Shown one piece after another: positions 15,853 through 21,173 of a stretch of 22,013 bases of DNA; positions within the stretch are counted from its first letter, which is position 1; every line of letters starts with the position of its first letter. The notes beneath the pieces are model-generated. The model was not told where the DNA came from and searched no databases. It saw nothing but the letters and a program-made list of their open reading frames with translations. Both the position numbers and the translations under genes were made by a program. The stretch is from an uncultured Pseudomonas sp. (GTDB taxonomy: Bacteria > Pseudomonadota > Gammaproteobacteria > Pseudomonadales > Pseudomonadaceae). Location of the stretch: the NCBI RefSeq assembly GCF_946885885.1, contig NZ_CAMPHN010000067.1, positions 1 through 22,013 on the forward strand, written 5' to 3'.

Positions 15853-16088
15853 ATCTCTACGACGGCCACCGGGTTGAAGATCACGCGGCCTTCCTGTTCG
15901 ACGACTTGCTACCTGCAGTTGTCGGCTATGCCGACAGCCAAGGCGTACCGACCGGCGTAGCCGCTTTCGCGGTATTTCTGACCATGGCAGGGATCATGGC
16001 GATTGATGGTGTCGGGCGCGACGAGATCGTTCGCGCGATCGACGAAATGCGCTTTCCCGCCGACAACACCCCGGAGGTGCTGCAATGA
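15849..16088 (+). CDS. Small early protein of unknown function
   Basis: 79 residues, MNLYDGHRVEDHAAFLFDDL, followed by a hydrophobic helix (GVAAFAVFLTMAGIMAI) and an acidic end. The start overlaps the HTH gene (ATGA). The stop overlaps an ATG at 16085 preceded by GGAGGTG; that frame runs on through the antisense RNA to 16537. No family recognised. Confidence 0.75.
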   Translation: MNLYDGHRVEDHAAFLFDDLLPAVVGYADSQGVPTGVAAFAVFLTMAGIMAIDGVGRDEIVRAIDEMRFPADNTPEVLQ

Positions 16089-16094
16089 GCCAGC

Positions 16095-16123
16095 TTGCAG
16101 TTCCCCTATCTCGGCGCTATGGT
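16095..16123 (+). promoter_or_regulatory. Candidate promoter of the immunity leader
   Basis: TTGCAG (16095-16100), 17 bp and TATGGT (16118-16123). The fit to sigma-70 is moderate with ideal spacing. Transcription would start near 16130, just before a small hairpin (CGCGG 16132-16136 with CCGCG 16143-16147) and the antisense target at 16169. Confidence 0.45.
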
Positions 16124-16168
16124 TCGCCTGTCGCGGTAAGTCCCGCGGCCGACCTTGGCCGGTCGAGC

Positions 16169-16212
16169 AACTTGGCGCATAAGCGCCCCACCCGACTGCA
16201 GGCGCTTTTTTT
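16169..16212 (+). terminator. Leader attenuator: antisense target, antiterminator and intrinsic terminator
   Basis: AACTTGGCGC (16169-16178) is complementary over ten bases, with one G-U pair, to the loop of the structured RNA at 16269-16278. Its last five bases GGCGC (16174-16178) can pair with GCGCC (16183-16187) around ATAA. The same GCGCC is part of AAGCGCC (16181-16187), which pairs with GGCGCTT (16201-16207) before seven Ts, an intrinsic terminator. The two hairpins exclude each other. Antisense RNA binding to 16169-16178 would remove the antiterminator and favour termination. In phage P4 the CI RNA acts by premature termination after pairing with such a target (seqA). Confidence 0.75.
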
Positions 16213-16233
16213 GTGCCTGCATCATCGTGTTAT

Positions 16234-16307
16234 GGCGGCTGTGCGTGGGACACCTTCGGGTGTGCCGGGTGCCAAGTTCCCGGTCGGCCAACCCGCACAC
16301 AGCTGCC
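16234..16307 (+). ncRNA. Antisense immunity RNA, P4 CI / P1 C4 type
   Basis: The 74 nt fold into a three-way junction. The outer stem 16234-16249 pairs with 16292-16307 (16 positions, one C-A mismatch, two G-U). Hairpin ACACC-TTCG-GGTGT (16250-16263) has a UUCG tetraloop. The second hairpin, CCGGG/CCCGG (16265-16269 with 16279-16283), carries the loop TGCCAAGTT (16270-16278). This loop is complementary to 16169-16178 upstream and to AACTTGG at 16350-16356 over the next ribosome binding site. Phage P4 CI and P1/P7 C4 RNAs have similar size, a loop antisense to short targets in their own leader, and neighbouring early genes. The frame across it (16085-16537) includes an Ash-family-like stretch (SRSANPHTAAT in another frame); such ORFs are probably translations of these RNAs. 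Confidence 0.8.
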
Positions 16308-16359
16308 ACCCTAACTCGCTTGGCCGCGAGAAGTGGCAGCTCCAAACCAAACTTGGAGC
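16301..16359 (+). promoter_or_regulatory. Alternative hairpins and RBS-sequestering hairpin with second antisense target
   Basis: AGCTGCCAC (16301-16309) pairs with GTGGCAGCT (16333-16341) around an inner hairpin CTCGC/GCGAG. This competes with the outer stem of the antisense RNA, whose 3' strand it shares. GCTCCAA (16339-16345) pairs with TTGGAGC (16353-16359) and hides the Shine-Dalgarno GGAG (16355-16358). It shares GCT with the previous hairpin. AACTTGG (16350-16356) is the second target of the antisense loop. Confidence 0.65.
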
Positions 16360-16366
16360 ACCACCC

Positions 16367-16537
16367 ATGAATCACCTGCACACCCCCAATCCGTCTGCAT
16401 CTCACGCTGCGGCGTGGAAAGCACGCGCACTCGCTGCGCTTCATTCCGACTCAAGCTTGTCCGTCCGCCTCCGGCGCTACAACCAGGCCATGGCCCGGGC
16501 CCGCGCTCTGGAAGCTCAGGGGGTGGATCATGTCTGA
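16367..16537 (+). CDS. Small basic protein controlled by the antisense leader
   Basis: 56 residues starting MNHLHTPNPSASHAAAWKAR, a helical, arginine- and alanine-rich chain (RLRRYNQAMARARALEA). The start is ATG 16367 with GGAG at 16355-16358, which is hidden in a hairpin and covered by the second antisense target. It is the first gene after the immunity RNA, the position of kil in P4 or icd in P1, but it has no recognised similarity to either. The same frame is open from an ATG at 16085, but that part covers the structured RNA and is probably not the functional start. Its end overlaps the next gene (16530-16537). Confidence 0.65.
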   Translation: MNHLHTPNPSASHAAAWKARALAALHSDSSLSVRLRRYNQAMARARALEAQGVDHV

Positions 16538-16799
16538 TCTCGACTCCCTGAGAATCGATATCGCCGACGTGCGAGCAGTGGCTCGCGTCGAGCTGCAAAC
16601 CATCCGCACGCAGTTGCAGGCGATCTGCGCGGCCTGCAGCGACCCGGCCCTGATTCCACTGATCACCGTAGCGCAGCACCAAATGGTCGAGGCGCATGAT
16701 GCCATCGCTGGCCAGGTCGACTTCCTCGCCCAGGATCTGGAGCAGTTCGCTGCCGCAGTTCTGGGCCAGAACGCACGCGCCGGGGAGGTTCGGCCATGA
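16530..16799 (+). CDS. Small helical early protein, unknown
   Basis: 89 residues, MSDLDSLRIDIADVRAVARV, helical throughout with a long amphipathic pattern and two cysteines in CAACSD. GGGGGTGG before the ATG acts as ribosome binding site. It overlaps the preceding gene by 8 bp and the next by ATGA (16796-16799). Coupled tiny genes of this kind fill early regions of phages and satellites. No function assigned. Confidence 0.72.
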   Translation: MSDLDSLRIDIADVRAVARVELQTIRTQLQAICAACSDPALIPLITVAQHQMVEAHDAIAGQVDFLAQDLEQFAAAVLGQNARAGEVRP

Positions 16800-17059
16800 G
16801 CATTGCACTGGTACGAGCCAGATCGGCTGCCGGCCTGATGAGCAGTTCAGGATATGCCTTGGACGCTATCGCAAAGCTCCTGGCGGAAAACGCCGTGATG
16901 CGCACAGATGGCAACGGGCATGACTTCATGGACGGCTACCGGGAGGGCGGCCTGATCGAGGCGGTCAAGCTAATCGCCAGCAGCCTCAGCAGCGCAGGGG
17001 AAGACCTGGAAGCGATGATTGAGCAAAGGGAAACCGAAGACCTTGGGGGTGCGAAATGA
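16796..17059 (+). CDS. Small early protein, unknown
   Basis: 87 residues, MSIALVRARSAAGLMSSSGY, then a mixed region with HDFMDGYREGGLIEAVKLIA and an acidic tail. It is coupled by ATGA overlaps on both sides (16796 and 17056). The HDFMDGYREGGL segment suggests a compact fold related to other phage early orphans. No enzyme motif seen. Confidence 0.72.
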   Translation: MSIALVRARSAAGLMSSSGYALDAIAKLLAENAVMRTDGNGHDFMDGYREGGLIEAVKLIASSLSSAGEDLEAMIEQRETEDLGGAK

Positions 17060-17412
17060 CCACCAAGAAGACATCACAGATCCGCTGTCGCGACGACCTG
17101 AGCTTCACCTTCCGCGACGAACACGGCCGAATGATCAACTGGCCGCAGAACAACCCCGGCGTAAACGGCGACTGGGAAAAGGGCGTCGGCTTCTTCGAAG
17201 ACGAGATTGCCAAACTGGCTGAGTTCGACGAGACGGAGGCCTTTCACGCCATCGAGTTCGCCATTGCCGGCATGGCGAGGCGTGTCACATCCCTTGAGGG
17301 CGGGTTTGCCGAATCAGTCGCCCGTGCCGCCGTGCTCGGGTTGCGCGCCATGCGCAACGGCTCGGCCCGCTTCGAGCCGGTGGACGATGACGAGTCGGAG
17401 GATGACGCATGA
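17056..17412 (+). CDS. Small acidic early protein, unknown
   Basis: 118 residues. The N-terminus contains RCRDDLSFTFRDEHGRMINW, a beta-rich stretch; a helical middle (EAFHAIEFAIAGMARRVTSL) follows, and the C-terminus is strongly acidic (EPVDDDESEDDA). It is coupled by ATGA to both neighbours. The acidic tail could mimic DNA or bind a basic protein, but that is speculation. Confidence 0.75.
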   Translation: MTTKKTSQIRCRDDLSFTFRDEHGRMINWPQNNPGVNGDWEKGVGFFEDEIAKLAEFDETEAFHAIEFAIAGMARRVTSLEGGFAESVARAAVLGLRAMRNGSARFEPVDDDESEDDA

Positions 17413-17639
17413 GAAGCCTTTCCGCTCTCCTGGGCGAGCTTGGCGACAGCAAGCTCGCTCTGTTCATCGACCGCGCTGACGATCCCTGCTTGACCAAACA
17501 GGGGCGTGAAACGGCCGGCGATTGGGCTTTCGGATACCTGTGCGCCTTGCGCGATCTCGGGCACATCACCGCCGACGAGTACAACACCCTGGCCTCGGAG
17601 CCACGCCGACGGGCCTTAGCCGACAAGACCAGGGAGTAA
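17409..17639 (+). CDS. Small early protein, unknown
   Basis: 76 residues, MRSLSALLGELGDSKLALFI, a helical protein with GDWAFGYLCALRDLGHITADEYNTL. It is the last of the ATGA-coupled chain that starts at 16530. AGGGAG near its end (17630-17635) lies nine bases before a further ATG at 17645. Confidence 0.72.
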   Translation: MRSLSALLGELGDSKLALFIDRADDPCLTKQGRETAGDWAFGYLCALRDLGHITADEYNTLASEPRRRALADKTRE

Positions 17640-17644
17640 CCGCC

Positions 17645-17731
17645 ATGATTCGACAGAACGGCGCCCATGCGCCGACGGGATCGGCTTGCCCATGGAAAAG
17701 CTCGAGGATCGACCGTGGCGCGAAGCCTTAG
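17645..17731 (+). CDS. Possible 28-residue leader peptide before the replication gene
   Basis: MIRQNGAHAPTGSACPWKSS and eight more residues. It has a ribosome binding site (AGGGAG, 17630-17635) and overlaps the GTG start of the next gene in another frame, so it could couple translation. A hairpin CGGCGC/GCGCCG (17659-17674) lies in it. It may be chance coding. Confidence 0.3.
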   Translation: MIRQNGAHAPTGSACPWKSSRIDRGAKP

Positions 17732-18182
17732 GAAGTCAAAGGGCCGCAGCCCGGCCGGAACCTTCGCCGCCCTGCCCCATGCCGTCATGGACAGCGAGAG
17801 CTTCCGGGCCTTATCCGGCGGCGCCCTGAAGGTGCTACTGGGCCTGCTTCGCCAATACCGCGGCAGCAATAACGGCGACCTGTCGGCCACGCTTTCCCAG
17901 GCCAAGGCCTGGGGGGTAAACAGCACATCCACCCTGACCACAGCCCTCAAGGAGTTGCAGGAGCGAAATTTGATTGTGCGAACACGGGAAGGCCGATTCA
18001 CCAAACCCGGCGGCTGCTGCGCGCTCTATGCGCTGAATTGGCAGCCCATCGACCTATGCGAGGGAAAGCTGGAGGTGCAGCCCACTACAACAGCCCCTCG
18101 GAAATTCAGCCTCGAAAGAATAGAAAACCCGCTTCGAAAATCGAACCGAGTCGATTCGAAAATCGAAGCCATGGAGAGCTAG
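17715..18182 (+). CDS. Winged-helix replication-type protein
   Basis: 155 residues. I place the start at GTG 17715 (ARSLRKSKGR), with GAGG about seven bases upstream; homologues of this kind typically begin MARKxRRSKGR. A winged helix covers about residues 16-110 (FAALPHAVMDSESFRALSGG, then ALKVLLGLLRQYRGSNNGDL, and ELQERNLIVRTREGRF). Related proteins occur near replication genes of phages and integrative elements, and some are called replication initiators. The last 30 residues are encoded by iteron DNA (18133-18167), so the gene probably carries its own binding sites, as lambda O does. Direct initiator activity is inferred. Confidence 0.75.
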   Translation: MARSLRKSKGRSPAGTFAALPHAVMDSESFRALSGGALKVLLGLLRQYRGSNNGDLSATLSQAKAWGVNSTSTLTTALKELQERNLIVRTREGRFTKPGGCCALYALNWQPIDLCEGKLEVQPTTTAPRKFSLERIENPLRKSNRVDSKIEAMES

Positions 18183-18256
18183 CCGACCATGAAAAACACG
18201 CCCATCGGTTCGAAAATCGAACTGACCAGAGGGGTTCACTTACTTCGATTTTCGAA
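18133..18256. repeat. Four 13-bp iterons, probable origin or partition site
   Basis: TTCGAAAATCGAA at 18133-18145, 18155-18167 and 18209-18221, plus its inverse complement TTCGATTTTCGAA at 18244-18256. Each has TTCGA/TCGAA half-sites. The first two lie in the end of the winged-helix gene, the others after it. An AT tract (18261-18271, TTTTTATATAT) follows directly. Start spacings are 22, 54 and 35 bp, near multiples of a helical turn. Iterons beside a replication-type gene and an AT-rich tract are the usual layout of a replication origin. Confidence 0.75.
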
Positions 18257-18271
18257 GCCCTTTTTATATAT

Positions 18272-18344
18272 ACCAGGCGCAGCCTGGTCATCTACCAATC
18301 TAAAGCCTGTGAAACAGGCTCACGAAGTGCGAGCGCCCCCGCTC
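18272..18344. repeat. Three consecutive hairpins after the iterons
   Basis: ACCAGGC/GCCTGGT (18272-18288, loop GCA), AGCCTG/CAGGCT (18304-18320, loop TGAAA) and GAGCG/CGCTC (18331-18344, loop CCCC). They fill the gap between the AT-rich tract and the next gene. They may be part of the origin or primase and single-strand signals. No T-run follows, so none is a standard terminator. Confidence 0.5.
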
Positions 18345-18424
18345 ATTTACGTTGCAGATCGGCGAAATTTTCAGCCCATACCAGCCCCACAGAGATGCAG
18401 CCATCCGCACCAGGAAATACACAC

Positions 18425-18730
18425 ATGCCTGAGCAGAAAGACGACCAGCCGATCACGCAGGATCACCTCGGCCTAGGGCCAGAATTTATAGAGGCATTCG
18501 GTGGCAGGCCCCTGACCGCTCGCGAGATCGTGCAATGGCTATCCCGATGCCTGGAGCACGCCAGCGACCTGCAGCAGTTGCAGCTACACGCAGATTTCGC
18601 CACCGGAGCCATGCGGGCTCTGGTCCTCTGCTGGCTGGTGAGCCCCACCGAGTCGGAAACAATAGTCGCCGAACTGAATGCCGTGTATGGCGTTCGGTAC
18701 CGGCATCTATCCGGGGCGATCGTCCACTGA
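18425..18730 (+). CDS. Small protein of unknown function after the origin
   Basis: 101 residues, MPEQKDDQPITQDHLGLGPE, mainly helical (EFIEAFGGRPLTAREIVQWL) with few charged surfaces and no membrane segment. The start is ATG 18425 with AGGAA (18412-18416) eight bases upstream; the frame is open further left across the iterons but that part is repeat DNA. No family recognised. Position suggests a replication accessory, without direct evidence. Confidence 0.65.
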   Translation: MPEQKDDQPITQDHLGLGPEFIEAFGGRPLTAREIVQWLSRCLEHASDLQQLQLHADFATGAMRALVLCWLVSPTESETIVAELNAVYGVRYRHLSGAIVH

Positions 18731-19066
18731 GCCCCTGCAGCCCGAAGGCAAGAAGGCAAAAGAAGCCCCGGCAGCATCTCCGCGCGAGATGACCATCGAG
18801 CAGATGATCAGAGATCGACATCGGCCAATACCGGGGCTCCAAGGCCGGGGTTCATGTGGGACGCCTGGTGCGTCGAAACGCCCTCTAGGTTGGCCCCTAC
18901 ACCGGCCTCCCCTGCGTTGTACGCCCGGCACCAGCGGCCGTCAATCGCTACCTTCAGCGCTCCAAGTCCGCACAATCAACGAAACATTTTGTTACTCACA
19001 TCTGCTTGTAAAGCTGAGCTTATGACGGCGACACTCGATCTACGCCAGACAGGTAGAGGTCCTAAA
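18731..19066. other. Stretch of 336 bp without a convincing gene
   Basis: Two overlapping frames are open here. One reads EAPAASPREMTIEQMIRDRH from 18678 on, the other MWDAWCVETPSRLAPTP from 18854. Both lose any protein-like character after about 30 residues. They could be the pieces of one frameshifted small gene. No clear promoter, hairpin or RNA gene found. Confidence 0.5.
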
Positions 19067-19288
19067 ATGAGCGATATCCTTCAGCGATCCATGGCCGCAT
19101 TTTTCAGGTACGACCAGGCGGCCGCCACCAACCAGCCCTCAACTGGCCTCAGCGGCGAAGTCGAGCATGAGGGAAAGAGCTATGTCGTGCTGCGAAACGT
19201 GAACGGAGTACTGGCCGTCTACCGCGTGCGCAACGATGGCGTCCTGAAACGCCTGAAGCGCTGGCCGCATGAGATAGAGGAGGCCTGA
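19067..19288 (+). CDS. Small conserved-type Pseudomonas phage protein, unknown
   Basis: 73 residues, MSDILQRSMAAFFRYDQAAA, then EVEHEGKSYVVLRNVNGVLA and YRVRNDGVLKRLKRWPHEIE. A short helix is followed by a beta-rich domain. The start is ATG 19067 with GAGGT eight bases upstream; an in-frame ATG at 19022 is possible. Proteins with this pattern (VLRNxxGVLAVYRVRNDGxLKxLxRWP) are frequent in Pseudomonas prophages, with no known role. Confidence 0.75.
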   Translation: MSDILQRSMAAFFRYDQAAATNQPSTGLSGEVEHEGKSYVVLRNVNGVLAVYRVRNDGVLKRLKRWPHEIEEA

Positions 19289-19347
19289 CCGCCAGTTGAG
19301 TGGGCCACCTCCCGCCGCTACCGTGCTCAGGTACCCAGGAGGGATGA

Positions 19348-19629
19348 ATGGCAAACGGCACCCCAACCACCAAGCAGGTACTTGACGCGGCAGTCGCCGG
19401 CGGCTTCGAGCAGGTACAGCGGCTGGTCCAGGCCGGCGCGGATCTGAATGTACGGGATGACGGGGAGACGCTGCTCGATCACGTCGTCTCCGCTTTCACC
19501 AGGCCGGCGACGGTACCGGCGTTCGCCGCTGACATGCTGCGCCTGCTCCTGCAGCTTGGCGCTGAGCCCAGCTCCCGGGCGCCGAAGGGTATACTCGGTT
19601 TCAGCCCTGATGAGACGCTATACGCCTGA
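19348..19629 (+). pseudogene. Ankyrin-repeat protein, N-terminal fragment
   Basis: 93 residues with about two ankyrin repeats: VLDAAVAGGFEQVQRLVQAG, DLNVRDDGETLLDHVVSAF and DMLRLLLQLGAEPSSRAPKG. It stops just after DETLY. Related Pseudomonas proteins continue with a YDWAEFDY-type C-terminal segment; the fragment at 20583-20904 shows such a segment (APYDWAESDY). The ribosome binding site AGGAGGG (19337-19343) is excellent. Either a stop ended this copy or recombination removed its 3' part. It may still be a short functional protein. Confidence 0.6.
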
Positions 19630-19690
19630 TCGCACAGATGGAAAATCCGAAGGAATAGCCGCCCAGAGCTATCAGGCGACCGCTCATCAG

Positions 19691-19766
19691 TTTACGCCGC
19701 GTAAAACGTGCATCTGCTCAAGCTTGTGCAACCATTTGTTGAATAGTGCCCCTAAATAAGTACACT
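19691..19766 (+). promoter_or_regulatory. Operator-like palindrome and promoter of the toxin-antitoxin pair
   Basis: TTTACG (19691-19696) and CGTAAA (19700-19705) form a perfect dyad. Downstream, TTGAAT (19739-19744), 16 bp and TACACT (19761-19766) form a plausible promoter. Its start point would be within a base or two of the toxin ATG (19774), so the mRNA may be leaderless; no Shine-Dalgarno is present. Confidence 0.4.
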
Positions 19767-19773
19767 GCGCCGC

Positions 19774-20127
19774 ATGGAACAGCCGCCGCTAAAGCTGAAC
19801 GTCCGCTTCTTTTGTACCGCCTCGGGCAACGAGCCGGTGCGCGAATGGTTAAGCGAACAAGACAGAGAGGTCCGCCGCCTTGTAGGCACGGACATCAAGA
19901 CCGTTCAGCTCGGCTGGCCCATTGGCATGCCGGTAGTACGCAAACTCGACGAGAGTCTATGGGAAGTGCGTACCCATATACCGGACGGCATAGTCCGAAT
20001 ACTTTTTACCGTGGTCGGAAGCGACATGGTGCTGCTTCATGCCTTCATCAAGAAGTCACAGAAGACGCCCACCGCCGACCTGGCCACGGCAAAGAAACGC
20101 AAAGCTGCACTGCGAGGCAACCCATGA
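19774..20127 (+). CDS. HigB-like toxin (Gp49 / RelE superfamily)
   Basis: 117 residues. The fold signature of phage Gp49-like (HigB-type) mRNA interferases is visible: LWEVRTHIPDGIVRILFTVV, VLLHAFIKKSQKTPTADLAT and AKKRKAAL. Family members are ribosome-dependent RNases that cut mRNA and are blocked by the cognate XRE antitoxin. The toxin gene precedes the antitoxin, as in HigBA, and the two overlap by ATGA (20124-20127). There is no ribosome binding site before the ATG. It lies between two ankyrin-gene fragments, suggesting insertion as a unit. Addiction would help to keep the element. Confidence 0.9.
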   Translation: MEQPPLKLNVRFFCTASGNEPVREWLSEQDREVRRLVGTDIKTVQLGWPIGMPVVRKLDESLWEVRTHIPDGIVRILFTVVGSDMVLLHAFIKKSQKTPTADLATAKKRKAALRGNP

Positions 20128-20450
20128 ACAAGCATATTGGCTCCGACTTCGACGACTTCCTGGCTGAGCAAGGCCTCACGGAAGAGGTCTCTGCTGCTGC
20201 GCTCAAAAGGGTCATCACCTGGCAAATTCAAGAAGCGATGAAAGCGCGGCACATTAATAAAATGGTGCTTGCCCAGCGAATGCATACCAGCAGAACGGTA
20301 GTGACTCGCGTGCTGGATGCGAATGACGCTGGCATGACGATCGCCACCCTGGCAAATGCTGCGCGGGCGCTTGGCCAACGGGTAGAAGTCCGACTTGTAC
20401 CCGATGAAGATGCTGGGCTTTCCACGAAGGACGAAGCCTGCTACGCCTAG
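20124..20450 (+). CDS. HigA-like antitoxin (XRE helix-turn-helix)
   Basis: 108 residues. Residues about 35-80 form the XRE domain (KARHINKMVLAQRMHTSRTV, VTRVLDANDAGMTIATLANA), followed by ARALGQRVEVRLVP, the usual end of HigA-type antitoxins. It binds the toxin and, in known pairs, represses its own promoter; the dyad at 19691-19705 is a candidate site. The start overlaps the toxin stop. Confidence 0.9.
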   Translation: MNKHIGSDFDDFLAEQGLTEEVSAAALKRVITWQIQEAMKARHINKMVLAQRMHTSRTVVTRVLDANDAGMTIATLANAARALGQRVEVRLVPDEDAGLSTKDEACYA

Positions 20451-20582
20451 GCTTTTCACTTCTCAGGCGACGGAGCTTCCTGCCGCTTGATGCATCCATG
20501 CACCTGAACTGCACAATTCAGCAGCGCAGCTTCGGCCGCATCCAGAGCCACACGCCACTGATCATTGATCAGCACCAACATG

Positions 20583-20904
20583 CTAGCCCAGAGCATCGAG
20601 CTGATGCGCATCGTGCTGGAGGGCGCGCGCGGCGCCAAACGACATGCCGGATTTCAGCTCTGGTGAAGCACCGTACGACTGGGCCGAGAGCGACTATTGC
20701 TATAGCACCTGGTACGAGCCATTCCACGAAGGCGGGTCGCTGCTGCCGCCAGACACTCCCACGGCCGCCGACGAAGCCAACGAAGATGCCTGGCTGCTCT
20801 ATCTCGATCGCTGCGCGGTCAAGCATGGCATGAGGCGACCCGACTACCTGCTCCTGCTGCGGGAGTTCGGCGCCCGAACTATGGCTGAGCTGAAGAGCAA
20901 ATAG
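20583..20904 (+). pseudogene. Ankyrin-type protein, C-terminal fragment with frameshift
   Basis: From 20583 the frame reads LAQSIELMRIVLEGAR and, after an extra G near 20631, continues as PNDMPDFSSGEAPYDWAESD, then DEANEDAWLLYLDRCAVKHG and RPDYLLLLREFGARTMAEL to the stop at 20904. The tail is typical of Pseudomonas ankyrin proteins. The N-terminal repeats are missing. The second frame has an ATG at 20644 but no ribosome binding site. About 40 residues align with the end of the fragment at 19348-19629, so these are parts of two related genes rather than one gene cut in two. Confidence 0.55.
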
Positions 20905-21109
20905 GCGCGGCCCAACTGTGGAAGTTCGAGTCTTGTCAGAGGCGCCTGACTATTGCTGAAGGGCAGTTTCGACACATATGATTCGCGCCCGCTGGAGCAA
21001 AATTTGACCTTTTGGGATGGGGCACTTTTTGTTTTAGGGGCAGATTTAGGGGCATGACTCAAGAGCCACAACACATAAACCCTGCAATCAAGAGACCTAC
21101 AGCAAAAGC
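20905..21109. other. Remnants of another tRNA-Leu integration event (205 bp)
   Basis: GTGGAAGTTCGAGTCT (20928-20943) matches tRNA-Leu 1675-1690 at 15 of 16 positions. Further right, GGGGCA recurs at 21019, 21037 and 21049 (TTTTAGGGGCAGATTTAGGGGCA region), the type of repeat found upstream of divergent tRNA-targeting integrases. No gene is present. Confidence 0.5.
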
Positions 21110-21135
21110 TTCGAGTCTCCCCCGGGCACCATTTA
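21110..21135 (+). repeat. attR core (displaced tRNA-Leu 3' end)
   Basis: 26 bp from TTCGAGTCT to CACCATTTA, identical to 1682-1708 except for one missing G (CCCCCGGGC instead of CCCCCGGGGC). Sequence to the left (AAAGC) and right (TCCCA) differs from attL, fixing the limits of the repeat. Confidence 0.9.
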
Positions 21136-21142
21136 TCCCATA

Positions 21143-21162
21143 CAGATATCCAAAAATATCTG
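21143..21162. repeat. 7-bp hairpin after attR
   Basis: CAGATAT (21143-21149) pairs perfectly with ATATCTG (21156-21162) around CCAAAA. It lies between attR and the chromosomal terminator and may belong to the original tRNA trailer. Confidence 0.5.
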
Positions 21163-21173
21163 CGCTTGACCCA

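Larger units (their letters stand above)
1682..21135. mobile_element. Integrated phage- or satellite-like element at tRNA-Leu
   Basis: About 19.4 kb lies between a direct repeat of the tRNA-Leu 3' end at 1682-1708 and its copy at 21110-21135. The integrase gene sits next to attL. Contents: P4-type integrase, two AlpA-like regulators, KilA-N protein, a replication-type winged-helix protein with iterons, an antisense-RNA locus, a toxin-antitoxin pair and two podovirus-like virion-associated genes. No terminase, portal, major capsid, tail or lysis gene is recognisable. Outside the repeats the genes are chromosomal (queA and tgt; DUF4124). The right end holds traces of at least one other integration event. 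Whether the element can still excise is not shown by sequence. Confidence 0.9.

Noticed and set aside
16085..16366. N-terminal extension of the 16367 gene from ATG 16085, with a good ribosome binding site
   Set aside because: The extension runs through the terminator and the three-way-junction RNA, and the candidate promoter lies inside it. RNA structure explains the sequence better than coding. Translation as a leader remains possible.
17659..17674. CGGCGC/GCGCCG hairpin as a terminator before the replication gene
   Set aside because: No T-run follows; the stem is short and GC-rich, as expected by chance in this sequence.
18133..18256. CRISPR-like array
   Set aside because: Repeats are only 13 bp, spacers are unequal, one copy is inverted and part lies in coding sequence; no cas gene is near. 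Iterons fit better.
19746..20450. Plus-strand frame of 234 codons covering toxin and antitoxin
   Set aside because: Only the part from 20124 (the antitoxin) is real; the upstream part is the toxin gene in the wrong frame.
20456..20638. Minus-strand open frame of 60 codons containing MLVLINDQWRVALDAAEAAL
   Set aside because: No ribosome binding site and overlap with the ankyrin-type fragment on the other strand. It could be a tiny DUF-type gene, but support is too weak.
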